Made by a program: the position numbers and the translations under genes
NCBI GenBank assembly: GCA_965229765.1
Contig: CBDDJT010000003.1
Span: 1,054,001 to 1,118,000 of the forward strand
Direction: 5' to 3'
Length of the DNA: 64,000 nucleotides
Source of the DNA: ASV31 sp965229765
Lineage (GTDB): Bacteria > Pseudomonadota > Alphaproteobacteria > Rhodobacterales > Rhodobacteraceae
Notes under the pieces: model-generated
What the model was told of the DNA's origin: nothing
The model's database searches: none
What the model saw: the letters and a program-made list of their open reading frames with translations, nothing else
In this document: positions 1 to 8,614 of the stretch, piece by piece
Position numbering within the stretch: the stretch's first letter is position 1
How the letters are laid out: every line of letters begins with the position of its first letter

Positions 1-491
1 TGGGCGCGGCGGCCTATGTCGGGCTGCTGGCGCTGCCATTCGTGCCGGGCGCAGAAATCGGCATCGCGATGCTGGCCGCCTTCGGGGCGGTCATCGCGCC
101 GCTGGTCTACGCATCCACGGTGCTTGCTATGCTCTTGTCCTATGCGCTGGGGCGGCTGGTGCCGATCATGGCGCTGGCGCGGGTTCTGTCGGCGCTGCGG
201 CTGCGGCGCGCGGCGGCCCTGGTGACGCGGGCCGCGCCCCTGTCGCGCGAGGCGCGCTTGTCGATGTTGCTTGAGGGCGCGCCGCCCCGGGTCGTCGCCA
301 TGGCTGTGCGGCACCGCTACGTCGCGCTGGCGCTTGCCGTGAATGTCCCGGGAAACGCGATCATCGGCGGCGGCGGCGGGATCATGATGATGGTCGGGCT
401 GAGCGGGCTGTTCGCTCCGCTGCCGACGCTTCTTTCGATCTGCATTGCCGTGGCGCCAGTGCCTTTGGCCGTGCTCCTGATGGGAAGCTGA
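1..491 (+). CDS. Partial membrane protein, C-terminal 162 residues
   Basis: The reading frame is open from position 3, so the gene begins outside the window; 162 residues and the stop are visible. The product is very hydrophobic, with three or four probable membrane segments. Between them is a basic cytoplasmic stretch rich in Arg and Ala, followed by a Pro-Gly-Asn and poly-Gly turn (PGNAIIGGGGGIMM) before the last helices. I do not recognise the family securely; the PGN/poly-Gly turn resembles integral membrane proteins of the VTT/SNARE-associated type, but that is a guess. It converges on the sulfatase gene. Confidence 0.55.
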   Translation, partial: GAAAYVGLLALPFVPGAEIGIAMLAAFGAVIAPLVYASTVLAMLLSYALGRLVPIMALARVLSALRLRRAAALVTRAAPLSREARLSMLLEGAPPRVVAMAVRHRYVALALAVNVPGNAIIGGGGGIMMMVGLSGLFAPLPTLLSICIAVAPVPLAVLLMGS

Positions 492-496
492 GCGCG

Positions 497-2114
497 CCGC
501 GCCCTTCCGGTCAGTTCGCGGTTTCGGGCGGGTCCCAGATTCCGATGAGGATTCCGCTTTGGTTTTCGTCTTCGCGCATGTCCAGGACGCCCTGGTCGGT
601 CATCGCGACGCGGTTGCGCCGGTCGAGCAGCCTGTCGGTCAGGCGGCGGTGCATGTCCTGGCGCACCGCGTCGTGCGCGGGGTCGCGGCCAAGGTCTGTG
701 AACTCGCCGGGGTCGGTGTGCAGGTCGAAGAGCTGCGGCGGGAAGCCCCGGAAATGCACGTACTTCCAGCGATCGGTGCGCAGCATGTAGCCGCGCGCCT
801 CCGATGGCGGGACATCCAGCGTCTCGCGCGCGGCATAGAAGGCATAGTCGATTTCCGACAGCACCGCGTCGCGCCAGTCGTCCGGCGTCTCGCCGTGCAG
901 CAATGGCATGAGCGAGCGGCCCTCCAGCCGGTGCGGGGCGGGCGGCGTGCCCGTCGCCTCGAGGAAGGTGGGCACAAGGTCGATCGCCTCGACCAGCGCC
1001 TTCGACACCGTGCCGCGCGTGGCGTCGGCCTCGGGCCGGGGATCGACCACGATCAGCGGAACGCGCACCGACACCTCGTGGAACAGCTCCTTCTCGCCCA
1101 TCCAGTGGTCGCCCAGGTAGTCGCCGTGGTCCGAGGTGAAGACGATCATGGTGTCTTCGGTGCGGCCCGTCTCGTCGAGCCAGCCGAACAGCCGGCCGAG
1201 GTGGTCGTCGATCTGCCTTATCAGCCCCATGTAGGCGGGCATCACGGTCTCGCGCACGCCCTGGCGCGAGAAGGTCTCGCTGACCTGCATCCCCATGAAG
1301 GCGGCGTAGACGGGATTGGGATCGTGCTTTTCGCGCGGGTCGCGGTGGATCGGCAGGAAGGTCTCGGGCCCGTACATGTCGTGGTAGGGCGCGGGCGCGA
1401 TATAGGGCCAGTGCGGCTTTATGAAGGACAGGTGGCACAGCCAGGGCGCGTCGCCCATGCCCGCGATGAACTCGCGCGCGCGCATGGTCATGTAGGCGGT
1501 TTCCGAGTGTTCCTCGGCCACGCGGGCGGGCAGGGTCGAGTTCTTCAGGTGCCAGCCGGACAGCACCTCTCCATCCGGGCCCTCGCCGGAATTGGCATAG
1601 TCGTTCCAGGGGTTCTCGCCCGGGTAACCCTGTTCGCGCAGCCAGTCGTTGTAGCGCAGCGCCCCGCCCCGCTTGCGCAGGAGCGCCGTGGGATGCAGCC
1701 CGTCGTCGCGTTCATAGGGGTCGAAGCCGGGCTGCGACACCAGACAGCCGATGTCGGTGTCAGGCGTCAGGCCAAGCCGCGCCATGCCCTCGGGGTCGGG
1801 CATCATGTGGGTCTTGCCCACGACGGCGGTGGTGACGCCCGAGGGACGCAGGTAGTCGCCCAGCGTCATCTCCCCGACCGGCAGCGGCACGCGGTTCCAC
1901 GTGGCGCCGTGGCTGAACACGCTGCGCCCGGTGTAGAACGACGCGCGAGACGGGCCGCAGACCGGCGACTGCACATAGGCGCGGTCGAAACGGACGCCGC
2001 GCGCGGCAAGCCGGTCGATGCTGGGGGTGTCCAGATGCGGGTGCCCATAGCACGAAAGGTGATCCCAGCGAAGCTGGTCGCACATCACAAAGAGGATGTT
2101 CTTGATCTTGGACA
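497..2114. repeat. Left arm of 1,618-bp inverted repeat (sulfatase unit)
   Basis: This segment recurs in inverted orientation at 33829-35446. Identity starts at the second base of the left copy's GTG start codon and ends 14 bases after the stop codon; the flanks then diverge completely (left continues cgcgctc, right tctggcg). The arm is almost exactly gene-sized and carries no IS-like ends. The two predicted proteins are identical, and the stretches I compared base by base show no difference. Confidence 0.9.
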
Positions 2115-2115
2115 C
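511..2115 (-). CDS. Sulfatase / phosphonate monoester hydrolase family enzyme, copy 1
   Basis: A 534-residue member of the alkaline-phosphatase-superfamily sulfatases, which hydrolyse sulfate or phosphonate esters with a formylglycine nucleophile. The maturation motif C-x-P-S-R is C53-G-P-S-R57 inside SPVCGPSRASFYTGR. The N-terminal metal site is CDQLRWD (D13, D18), and the second metal/catalytic region is FTSDHGDYLGDH. No signal peptide is visible, so it is probably cytoplasmic. Translation starts at GTG: an in-frame TAA lies just upstream, and an AGG of a ribosome-binding site sits about 9 bases before it. It follows dctM by 6 bases, so it is the last gene of the TRAP operon, and its substrate is plausibly what the transporter imports. 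The substrate cannot be read from the sequence. An identical coding unit lies at 33810-35432. Confidence 0.88.
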   Translation of the reverse strand: MSKIKNILFVMCDQLRWDHLSCYGHPHLDTPSIDRLAARGVRFDRAYVQSPVCGPSRASFYTGRSVFSHGATWNRVPLPVGEMTLGDYLRPSGVTTAVVGKTHMMPDPEGMARLGLTPDTDIGCLVSQPGFDPYERDDGLHPTALLRKRGGALRYNDWLREQGYPGENPWNDYANSGEGPDGEVLSGWHLKNSTLPARVAEEHSETAYMTMRAREFIAGMGDAPWLCHLSFIKPHWPYIAPAPYHDMYGPETFLPIHRDPREKHDPNPVYAAFMGMQVSETFSRQGVRETVMPAYMGLIRQIDDHLGRLFGWLDETGRTEDTMIVFTSDHGDYLGDHWMGEKELFHEVSVRVPLIVVDPRPEADATRGTVSKALVEAIDLVPTFLEATGTPPAPHRLEGRSLMPLLHGETPDDWRDAVLSEIDYAFYAARETLDVPPSEARGYMLRTDRWKYVHFRGFPPQLFDLHTDPGEFTDLGRDPAHDAVRQDMHRRLTDRLLDRRNRVAMTDQGVLDMREDENQSGILIGIWDPPETAN

Positions 2116-2121
2116 CGGACT

Positions 2122-3417
2122 TTACCTGGCGATTGATGGAAGGAAGGTTGCGATGCCGGGGAACAGGTAGACCGACACAAGACCGATCGCCAGCGCCGCG
2201 ATGTAGAAGCCTACACCGCGAAAGATGTCGGCAAGGCGAACCTGTGGCAGCACCGATTTCACGACAAAGACGTTCATGCCGATCGGGGGTGTGATCAGGC
2301 CGATCTCTGTCACCAGCACCACGATGATGCCGAACCAGATCATGTCGACCCCGGTGGCATAGAGCGCGGGCAGGAAGACGGGCACCAGCAGGACGATGAT
2401 GCCGATGCTTTCGAACACCATGCCCATCAGCAGCGCGACTATGCAGATGAAGATCACCAGTTCGCGCGCGTCGAGCTGCCAGTCGTCCACCGCGTCGAGC
2501 AGGTCATAGGGCATCCCGGACAGGTTTATGAACTGCGTGAAGACCACGGCGCCGAAGAGCACGATGAAGATCTTGGCCGTGGTCATTGCCGCCTCGACCA
2601 GACAGACTCGCCATTCGTTCAGGCTGCGCAGGTGGCCGCGCACCAGGGCGATCACCGCAGCACCTGACGCCCCGATGCCCGATGCCTCGGTCGGGGTGAA
2701 GACACCGCCGTAGATGCCGCCAAGGACCACCACGAACAGCACCAAGACCGGAAGCGTTCCGCGCACCGCCTTGCGCTTGCGCCCGGCGTCCAGTTCAGCC
2801 GCCGCGGGGGCGGAGTCGGGGTCGAGCCGCACCATGATCGACACGGCGAGCAGAAACAGCATGACCAGCATCAGCCCGGGCAGGATTCCGGCGATGAACA
2901 GCAGGCCGATATCCTGTTCGGCGATGATTCCGTAGATCACCAGCGGCACCGAAGGCGGGATCATGATTCCAAGGGTCCCACCCGCCGCGATCGTTCCCGC
3001 CGCCAGCTTGTCGGAGTAGTTGTAGGCCTTCATCTGGGGCATGGCGACCTTGGACATGGTCGCCGCGGTGGCAAGCGTGGATCCGCAAACAGCGGAGAAT
3101 CCGCCACAGGCCAGGACCGTCGCCAGCGCCAGCCCGCCCCGCATCCGGCCCAGCGCGGCATAGGCCGCGTCGTAGAGATCGGCGCTGATGTCCGAGCGGT
3201 AGATGAACACGCCCATCAGGATGAAGAGGGGGATCACCGAAAGGTTGTAGTTCTGGGCGTCCTCGGTCACCTGTTGGGCCACCATCGCCAGCGAGGGCAG
3301 CCAGCCGCGTTCCAGCGCGAAACCGACAAAGCCGACGATAAGGGTGGCGAACCCCACCCGGAACCCGAAGAAGCAAAGCCCCAGCAGGATCGCAAAGCCA
3401 AGAAGAGCTGTCGTCAT
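2122..3417 (-). CDS. dctM: TRAP transporter large permease DctM
   Basis: A 431-residue protein with about 12 hydrophobic segments, the normal length for the DctM subunit of tripartite ATP-independent periplasmic transporters. It begins with the usual hydrophobic stretch and contains family-like blocks such as GGFSAVCGSTLATAATM and IIPPSVPLVIYG. The large subunit forms the Na+-coupled translocation channel in the inner membrane. Its start codon overlaps the dctQ stop (ATGA), so translation is coupled, and it is followed by the sulfatase gene after 6 bases. Confidence 0.93.
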   Translation of the reverse strand: MTTALLGFAILLGLCFFGFRVGFATLIVGFVGFALERGWLPSLAMVAQQVTEDAQNYNLSVIPLFILMGVFIYRSDISADLYDAAYAALGRMRGGLALATVLACGGFSAVCGSTLATAATMSKVAMPQMKAYNYSDKLAAGTIAAGGTLGIMIPPSVPLVIYGIIAEQDIGLLFIAGILPGLMLVMLFLLAVSIMVRLDPDSAPAAAELDAGRKRKAVRGTLPVLVLFVVVLGGIYGGVFTPTEASGIGASGAAVIALVRGHLRSLNEWRVCLVEAAMTTAKIFIVLFGAVVFTQFINLSGMPYDLLDAVDDWQLDARELVIFICIVALLMGMVFESIGIIVLLVPVFLPALYATGVDMIWFGIIVVLVTEIGLITPPIGMNVFVVKSVLPQVRLADIFRGVGFYIAALAIGLVSVYLFPGIATFLPSIAR

Positions 3418-3947
3418 CGGCTATCCTCTGGGTTTGCGGAGGCCGCAGTGTCGAGGATCTTGAGCACCACGCCGGTCGCCTGAGACAGGACGCTGATGAC
3501 CGCGAAGACCGCAATGGTTGCGCTGACATACCACACGGGCATTTCAAGCACGGTCGTGTACTTCTCCAGCTTCCAGGCCTCATAAGCGTGTTCGACCAGC
3601 ACCGCCGTCATCAGCGCCATGGCCAGAACCGAGAACAGCTGGATCACGACCTCGTAGATGACGGGCGACAGAAGGCGGCGCACCGGCGCCTCGAACAGTT
3701 CCACTGTGATGTGTTCGTCGCGCGCATTGATGACGCCCAGACCGGAGAAGATCGTCAGTGCAAGGATGGCGGCGATGATCTCGGTCCCGCCAAAGATCGG
3801 CTCGTGAAAGACGTAGCGGCCGATCACGTCAACGAATGTCAGGGCCATCATCACGAAGATCGCCGCGCAGGAAATCGTCTCAAGCGCGGCGATCGAACGT
3901 TTCAGTGCAGCTCTGGCAACGCCCTCATGTGCGGGCGTCGCCGTCAT
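3414..3947 (-). CDS. dctQ: TRAP transporter small permease DctQ
   Basis: A 177-residue, four-helix membrane protein of the DctQ family (ALTFVDVIGRYVFHEPIFGG is the typical first helix and loop). The start is placed at the ATG that overlaps the dctP stop (ATGA); the longer open frame upstream runs inside dctP and is not used. The small subunit links the binding protein to the large permease. It sits between dctP and dctM with overlaps on both sides. Confidence 0.9.
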   Translation of the reverse strand: MTATPAHEGVARAALKRSIAALETISCAAIFVMMALTFVDVIGRYVFHEPIFGGTEIIAAILALTIFSGLGVINARDEHITVELFEAPVRRLLSPVIYEVVIQLFSVLAMALMTAVLVEHAYEAWKLEKYTTVLEMPVWYVSATIAVFAVISVLSQATGVVLKILDTAASANPEDSR

Positions 3948-4972
3948 TCCGACAGCTCGGCCGCGCGCTCGCGGTAGAAGGCAAGCGCTGCCTCGGCGTC
4001 GATTCCGGCGGCATTTGCCTTCGCGATCCATGCGGCGGTGATCGGCCCCGACGCCTCGACAAGACGAGCTTCAAGGGCCGGGTCGGCCTCGTGAACGGTG
4101 ATGCCCAGTTCATCGAACCTGGCGTAGACGTCGGCGCTTACCGAATCCCAGGTCGCAGAGGCCTTCATTCCGATCCACTCTTGCGAGATGGCGCGGATGG
4201 CCTCCTGGTCCTCTGCCGAGATCTCGGCCCACTTGTCCTTGTTAATGACGAAGGAGAACGAGGTCGTGTAGACCGGACGGGTGAATTCGGTCATCGACTT
4301 CGTGTACGGAATGACCTGGAAAGACTGGATCGCATCGCCGCCAAGGCCGAGGTGGCTATCGACGACGCCATTTGCGATTACTTCGTTGGATTGCACGGCG
4401 GGGGTGGCGACGACGGCCGCGCCGAGTTCCTTGGCGATGTTGGCAAGCGGTCCGGGCAGTGCCCACATCTTGCGCGACGCGAAGTCGTCGACCGTCAGGA
4501 TCGGGGAATCGGTGTTCGAAAACAGCCGTCCGGGCGTGATGACCCACTGTGCCAGCAACTCGACAGTGTCGAATTCGTCGGGATAGAAGCGCTCGCGTGT
4601 TTCCCAGGCGGCTTGCGTCATGGCTGGGCCGTTGAACGAGCCCGAAAACGGCTGCATTGCCGTCAGTGCGCCGTTGACGCGATTGCCGATCAGCCCGTTG
4701 AACTGGACCGCGGCATCAACGATGCCCTTTTCGACCGAAGCCAGCTGTTCGGGGGGCGGCGCAACCGATTTCGGCGGGATGTTTCCGCGCACGCGCCCTT
4801 CCGTGACACGCTCGACCTCGTCCAGCCATCCAGGCAGCACCTTGGTGCAGACAAAGTGCTGCGGCGGCCAGAAGCAATTGACGATCATGCGGGTGTTGGC
4901 GCTTGCCGCCGTGGCGGCACAGGCGAACGCGATCGCTGCGCCGACCCCGGTGACGAGGGGCTTGATATTCAT
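3944..4972 (-). CDS. dctP: TRAP transporter substrate-binding protein DctP
   Basis: A 342-residue periplasmic binding protein with a Sec signal peptide of about 25 residues ending ATAASA. The chosen ATG has a strong ribosome-binding site (GGGAGGATGAC); the upstream in-frame ATG lacks one. Motifs of the family are present, such as RKMWALPGPLA and the conserved hydrophobic strands. It is the first gene of the dctPQM-sulfatase operon and is transcribed away from the LysR gene. The ligand is unknown; family members bind carboxylates, sulfonates or related acids. Confidence 0.92.
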   Translation of the reverse strand: MNIKPLVTGVGAAIAFACAATAASANTRMIVNCFWPPQHFVCTKVLPGWLDEVERVTEGRVRGNIPPKSVAPPPEQLASVEKGIVDAAVQFNGLIGNRVNGALTAMQPFSGSFNGPAMTQAAWETRERFYPDEFDTVELLAQWVITPGRLFSNTDSPILTVDDFASRKMWALPGPLANIAKELGAAVVATPAVQSNEVIANGVVDSHLGLGGDAIQSFQVIPYTKSMTEFTRPVYTTSFSFVINKDKWAEISAEDQEAIRAISQEWIGMKASATWDSVSADVYARFDELGITVHEADPALEARLVEASGPITAAWIAKANAAGIDAEAALAFYRERAAELSE

Positions 4973-4987
4973 GTCATCCTCCCAAAA

Positions 4988-5002
4988 AACGATTTTATCG
5001 TT
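4988..5002. promoter_or_regulatory. Palindrome AACGAT-TTT-ATCGTT upstream of dctP
   Basis: A perfect 6+3+6 inverted repeat lies 15 bases upstream of the dctP start. Its core CGATTTTAT, preceded by CTCCCAAAAA, is repeated upstream of the yciI-like gene at 7667-7675. It may be an operator of a regulator shared by the two minus-strand operons; inference only. Confidence 0.45.
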
Positions 5003-5025
5003 CATCGATGAGTTTTGACGAATAC

Positions 5026-5078
5026 AACATATCAGTCTAATGTTTTCTTGTTAATTTAATATGCGATACTGATATGTT
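5026..5078. promoter_or_regulatory. LysR-type inverted repeat between dctP and the regulator
   Basis: AACATATCAGT (5026-5036) and its exact reverse complement ACTGATATGTT (5068-5078) flank a 31-base AT-rich spacer. The right arm contains the regulator's own ATG, so binding there would also repress the regulator gene. The location between divergent genes fits LysR autoregulation and control of the TRAP operon. Confidence 0.6.
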
Positions 5079-5985
5079 GATCGATCCAAGACATCTGGAG
5101 CAATTGTCCGTCATTCTTGACGTCGGCACCTTGCATGGGGCCGCCAAGCGTCTTGGCACATCGCAGCCCGCGCTCAGCCGGATGATCCGCACGCTGGAGG
5201 CCCGCACCGGCATGGCGATCTTCGAACGGGCCAGCCGGCCGCTGCGTCCAACGGCGCTGGGGCATGAACTTGCCGCGCAGGGCCGTGCCATTCGCGTTGC
5301 GCGCGAACGAGCCGAAGAGGCGGTCGATTTCGGGGCGCGGGGGTTCTTTGCGGTGCTCAAGATTGGTGCGCCCCCGTTCCTGTGCGAAAGGCTGGTGTCC
5401 GAAGCCATAGCAGGGTTCGTGAAGGACCGCCCCGGAGTGCGGATCGATCTGGTGCCCGACTACTTTCCCGGGCTGCACGATCGTCTGACTCAGAACCAGA
5501 TCGACCTTATCGTCGGGCCCGCGCGCGCGGCCCAGCCCTCTATCCCGGACCTGAGCCTGGAGGCGCTCTATTCCGATGCAAACGTGATCGTGGGACGGCA
5601 GGGACATCCGCTGCTGTCGCAAGAGATCACGCATCGGGAGCTGGAACAGATCACCTGGATCGGACACCCCAACCGCAGCATGCTGCGGTTGGACATGGAA
5701 ACGGCCTTGCGCCTGATGGGGGTCCGCACGCTGCGGTTCGCCTTCCAGAGCGAATCGGCTGGCGCGGTGATCGAACTTCTGCGCGAAAGCGATTTCTTGA
5801 CGATCCTGCCCCGCCATGCCGTGCGCGCCGATGCGCGCGACGGGCTGGCCATACTGCCTGTCGAGCTTCCTGCGCCCGGCCAGACAATATCCATAATGTC
5901 TTTGGCAGATCGCAAGGAGACCCGGCTGGCCGGAGAGTTCAAGGCGCACCTTCGCGCGCATGTTGCCGACCGCTACGACAGCTAG
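5074..5985 (+). CDS. LysR-family transcriptional regulator
   Basis: A 303-residue regulator with an N-terminal winged helix-turn-helix (about residues 5-62; GAAKRLGTSQPALSRMIRTL is the recognition region) and a C-terminal periplasmic-binding-protein-like effector domain. It is divergent from dctPQM-sulfatase, the usual position for a LysR activator of a transport operon. The effector is probably the transported compound or a product of it. Its start codon lies within the right arm of an 11-bp inverted repeat. Confidence 0.92.
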   Translation: MLIDPRHLEQLSVILDVGTLHGAAKRLGTSQPALSRMIRTLEARTGMAIFERASRPLRPTALGHELAAQGRAIRVARERAEEAVDFGARGFFAVLKIGAPPFLCERLVSEAIAGFVKDRPGVRIDLVPDYFPGLHDRLTQNQIDLIVGPARAAQPSIPDLSLEALYSDANVIVGRQGHPLLSQEITHRELEQITWIGHPNRSMLRLDMETALRLMGVRTLRFAFQSESAGAVIELLRESDFLTILPRHAVRADARDGLAILPVELPAPGQTISIMSLADRKETRLAGEFKAHLRAHVADRYDS

Positions 5986-6000
5986 GGCAGTCGCGGTCGG

Positions 6001-7236
6001 TCAGGCCTTGCGCGCCAGCGCCCGCACGGCGGGCGAGGCCGCAACCACACCCCCTTCGGCAAAATGTGCCGCGTTCTGAGAAATCCGTCCAAGATCGTAC
6101 AGGTAGTTCACCATCACGCCCGACGATGCGGCCAGCCCCTTGGCCGACAGGTCCGCCCCGGCGTGCAGGGCGTGCACCTGTGCGCCATTTCCAAGGTGGA
6201 AACGCGCCACGGGATCTTTTGGCCGGCCCCGGACATCCTTGGCCTCCAGCAGATAGGATGCCGCCATGCGCAAAAGGTGCGACGTGTCCGAGGAATCGGC
6301 GCGGATGCCTTCCGAGGCAAGCCACGCCACCAGTCCGGGGATCGGTGAAAGGGTTACGAAGGTGCGCAGGTTGGGCAGATCGCGTGCAAGGTCGCGCGCC
6401 ACCTGCTTTATCAACGAGTTCCCGAAGGACACACCGGCCAGCCCAGGCTGGCAGTTCGAGATCGAATAGAACACGGCCGTGTCGGCCTCTGTCTCGGGGA
6501 TTGCATCACGCCTGTCCGAAAGCAGCGCCTGCACGGATCCGGGAATGCCCCGGGTCAGCGCGACCTCGACGAAGATCAGGGGCTCCGAGGGCACCGAGGG
6601 ATGGAAGAAGGCAAAACATCGCCTGTCGCCGGGATGCAGGCGTCGGCGAAGATCGTCCCATGTATCGATTTCGTGGACGCCCTCGTAGGCGATGATCTTT
6701 TCAAGGATCGACGCGGGACTGTCCCACGTGATCCGTTGCAGCACCAGAAAGCCGCGATTGAACCAACTGCCCAGCAAATGCCGCAAGTCATGATCGGTTC
6801 GCGCAAGCCCCGGATGCTCGGGCAAGAGGCGCAGGAGGTCCTGACGCATCCGAACGATCGCGGACGTTGCGCCGGGTGCTTCGTTCAGACGCCGGAACAG
6901 GCGTTGGCGAACGGGTTCGGCGGCACGGCGCAGTTCGGCATAGCTGGCCGTCGCGGGGTCGTCGCGATAAGTCCCCGCAAGACTGGCGATCCGGGCCGCG
7001 TCGATGTCGAGATCGTCGTTCAGGAAGCCGAAAAAGGCCAGAAGCTGACCAGGGTCCAGGGCAAGGTAGCGGGCCAGGATGGACGAGGCGAGATGTATGC
7101 CTGCTGTCTCGTCCCGCTCGTCGAGCAGCTGTCGGCATGCCATTTCGATGTCCAGCGCACTATCAGGCCTGCTCAGGAAGGGGCGCCTGTCCAGCAAGGT
7201 GGCCAACAGGTTGCCCAAAGGCTTTGCCGCAATCAT
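6001..7236 (-). CDS. Malonyl-CoA decarboxylase
   Basis: A 411-residue enzyme of the MCD family, which converts malonyl-CoA to acetyl-CoA and CO2. The C-terminal catalytic domain shows the catalytic Ser block SISNCQPGLAGVSFGN and the catalytic His block ARFHLGNGA, together with CFAFFHPSVPSEPLIFVEV and a C-terminal GVMVNYLYDL. The N-terminal half is the helical domain. The length is normal for bacterial members. It starts 9 bases after the yciI-like gene, in the same operon. It suggests that the neighbouring pathway produces malonate or malonyl-CoA. Confidence 0.92.
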   Translation of the reverse strand: MIAAKPLGNLLATLLDRRPFLSRPDSALDIEMACRQLLDERDETAGIHLASSILARYLALDPGQLLAFFGFLNDDLDIDAARIASLAGTYRDDPATASYAELRRAAEPVRQRLFRRLNEAPGATSAIVRMRQDLLRLLPEHPGLARTDHDLRHLLGSWFNRGFLVLQRITWDSPASILEKIIAYEGVHEIDTWDDLRRRLHPGDRRCFAFFHPSVPSEPLIFVEVALTRGIPGSVQALLSDRRDAIPETEADTAVFYSISNCQPGLAGVSFGNSLIKQVARDLARDLPNLRTFVTLSPIPGLVAWLASEGIRADSSDTSHLLRMAASYLLEAKDVRGRPKDPVARFHLGNGAQVHALHAGADLSAKGLAASSGVMVNYLYDLGRISQNAAHFAEGGVVAASPAVRALARKA

Positions 7237-7245
7237 TGTCCTGCC

Positions 7246-7632
7246 TCAGCCCAGGGCGCGCTCGCCGGTGGACAGCCCCACCGAAACCGTCAGGCGGCCT
7301 TCGTTTATCAGCCATTTGCGCAGCGTGAAGGTACGGGTCCCGGTGGCGTGCATCGGATCGTTCTGCGCCAGTTCGCGCGCCTCTTCCATCGACGCCGCGC
7401 GCAGCACGATCATGCCGCTGCCCTGCATCTGCTCTCCGGTGTCGTCGGACATCGGCCCGGCAAGCATCAGCGAGCCTGATCGTTCCAGCCCGGCAATGTA
7501 GGCGAGGTGATCGGGAAGAACCGCCTGCAATGCCTCGGGTGGCTTGCACGGGGTGCTGACGACGACGAACACCTCGCAGGCAAGGGCGCCTCGGTCCGCG
7601 GCGATGGCCTTGTACTCATTCCAGGCTGGCAT
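7246..7632 (-). CDS. YciI-like domain protein
   Basis: A 128-residue protein with a YciI-type alpha/beta fold: residues 20-110 contain the typical blocks LPDHLAYIAGLERSGSLMLAGP and the pattern AARELAQNDP-like (EEARELAQNDPM) near the end. YciI relatives act as small dehydrochlorinase or lactone/isomerase-like enzymes, often in aromatic ring-cleavage clusters, with a His-Asp pair; here H (residue 42) in PDHLAY and D in NDPM are present. It has a GGAG site upstream and is the first gene of the operon with malonyl-CoA decarboxylase. Confidence 0.8.
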   Translation of the reverse strand: MPAWNEYKAIAADRGALACEVFVVVSTPCKPPEALQAVLPDHLAYIAGLERSGSLMLAGPMSDDTGEQMQGSGMIVLRAASMEEARELAQNDPMHATGTRTFTLRKWLINEGRLTVSVGLSTGERALG

Positions 7633-7650
7633 GGGCTTGCTCCAATTTGA

Positions 7651-7675
7651 ACTCTCCCAAAAATATCGATTTTAT
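7651..7675. promoter_or_regulatory. Upstream element shared with dctP
   Basis: Upstream of the yciI-like gene the top strand reads CTCCCAAAAATATCGATTTTAT. Upstream of dctP (4979-4998) it reads CTCCCAAAAAACGATTTTAT. The match covers the region just before both minus-strand operons and is unlikely to be only a ribosome-binding site, because here it lies about 20-40 bases from the start codon. Confidence 0.4.
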
Positions 7676-7771
7676 TTGACATGAAAAGGAAACGTCGGCA
7701 AAATTTTGAAAATAGTGACACAGCGGTGCATTGTCTCAACAGCTGCCGGGGCTTGCCGAAGAGGGGGAACG

Positions 7772-8437
7772 ATGAGTCATGCAGATGCCGATGCGCTGGA
7801 TGGGCTGCGCGCCAAGGCACAGGCGGCGGTGCGTGAATTGCGTGCGCGCAAGAGCGAACTTGATGATGACAGCATCGACGTAATTCTTCGCGGCGCGAGG
7901 AATCACTACGGCTTTACCGACCAGCCTGTGCCGCGGGCTTTGCTGGAAACGATTTACGACATCGTGGCCGCCGGGCCGACAAGCATGAATTCGTCGCCTG
8001 GCCGCTTTGTGTTCATCACTTCGGATGAGGCCCGGGACCGGCTGGAGCCGGCTCTCAAGCCGGCCAACGTCGCAAAGATGCGCAGTGCCCCGGTCAACGT
8101 GATCGTCGCCCATGACCTGGAGTTCTGGACGCGGTTGCCCTTTCTCTTTCCGCATGAGGACCGCCGGCCCCTTTTCGAAGGCAAGGCCGCCCACATAGAG
8201 GCAACCGCGTTTCGCAATGGCACACTGCAGGGCGCGTATTTCATGATCGCCGCCAGGGCCGTCGGGCTGGACGTGGGGGCGATGTCGGGCTTCTCTAACG
8301 CGGTGGTGGACGAGGCCTTCTTTGCGGGAACCGCGCTGCGATCCAATTTCATTATCAACCTCGGCTATGCCGATGAGAGCGCTCTGTTTCAGAAGCTGCC
8401 GAGATTTGGATTCGACGAGGTGTGTTCAATCGTATGA
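7772..8437 (+). CDS. Nitroreductase family protein, RutE-like (malonic semialdehyde reductase type)
   Basis: A 221-residue FMN-dependent nitroreductase-fold protein. The N-terminal part has the FMN-binding SPTSMNSSPGRFVFI-like stretch (GPTSMNSSPGRFVF) and the C-terminal part has GLDVGAMSGFSNAVVDEAFF, which matches the RutE/HadB-type group that reduces malonic semialdehyde to 3-hydroxypropionate. The start is the ATG after GAGGGGGAAC; the longer frame upstream has no ribosome-binding site. It is divergent from the malonyl-CoA decarboxylase operon, and both fit C3-acid metabolism. The exact substrate is inferred. Confidence 0.78.
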   Translation: MSHADADALDGLRAKAQAAVRELRARKSELDDDSIDVILRGARNHYGFTDQPVPRALLETIYDIVAAGPTSMNSSPGRFVFITSDEARDRLEPALKPANVAKMRSAPVNVIVAHDLEFWTRLPFLFPHEDRRPLFEGKAAHIEATAFRNGTLQGAYFMIAARAVGLDVGAMSGFSNAVVDEAFFAGTALRSNFIINLGYADESALFQKLPRFGFDEVCSIV

Positions 8438-8614
8438 GGCGTGGATGGCGTTAGGGCAAAAGACGAATGCGCGCCAGGACGCGGCCCTGTCGGCCGCGCC
8501 TGACGCGGGACGTTCGCACATGCTCCCTTTCGCGCCGCGCAAGCTGGAATCTGGCGAAATTGCCGGAACGGAGTGGCGCACCGCCTGATCGCGCCTGACA
8601 TGGGAGGAAACGAG

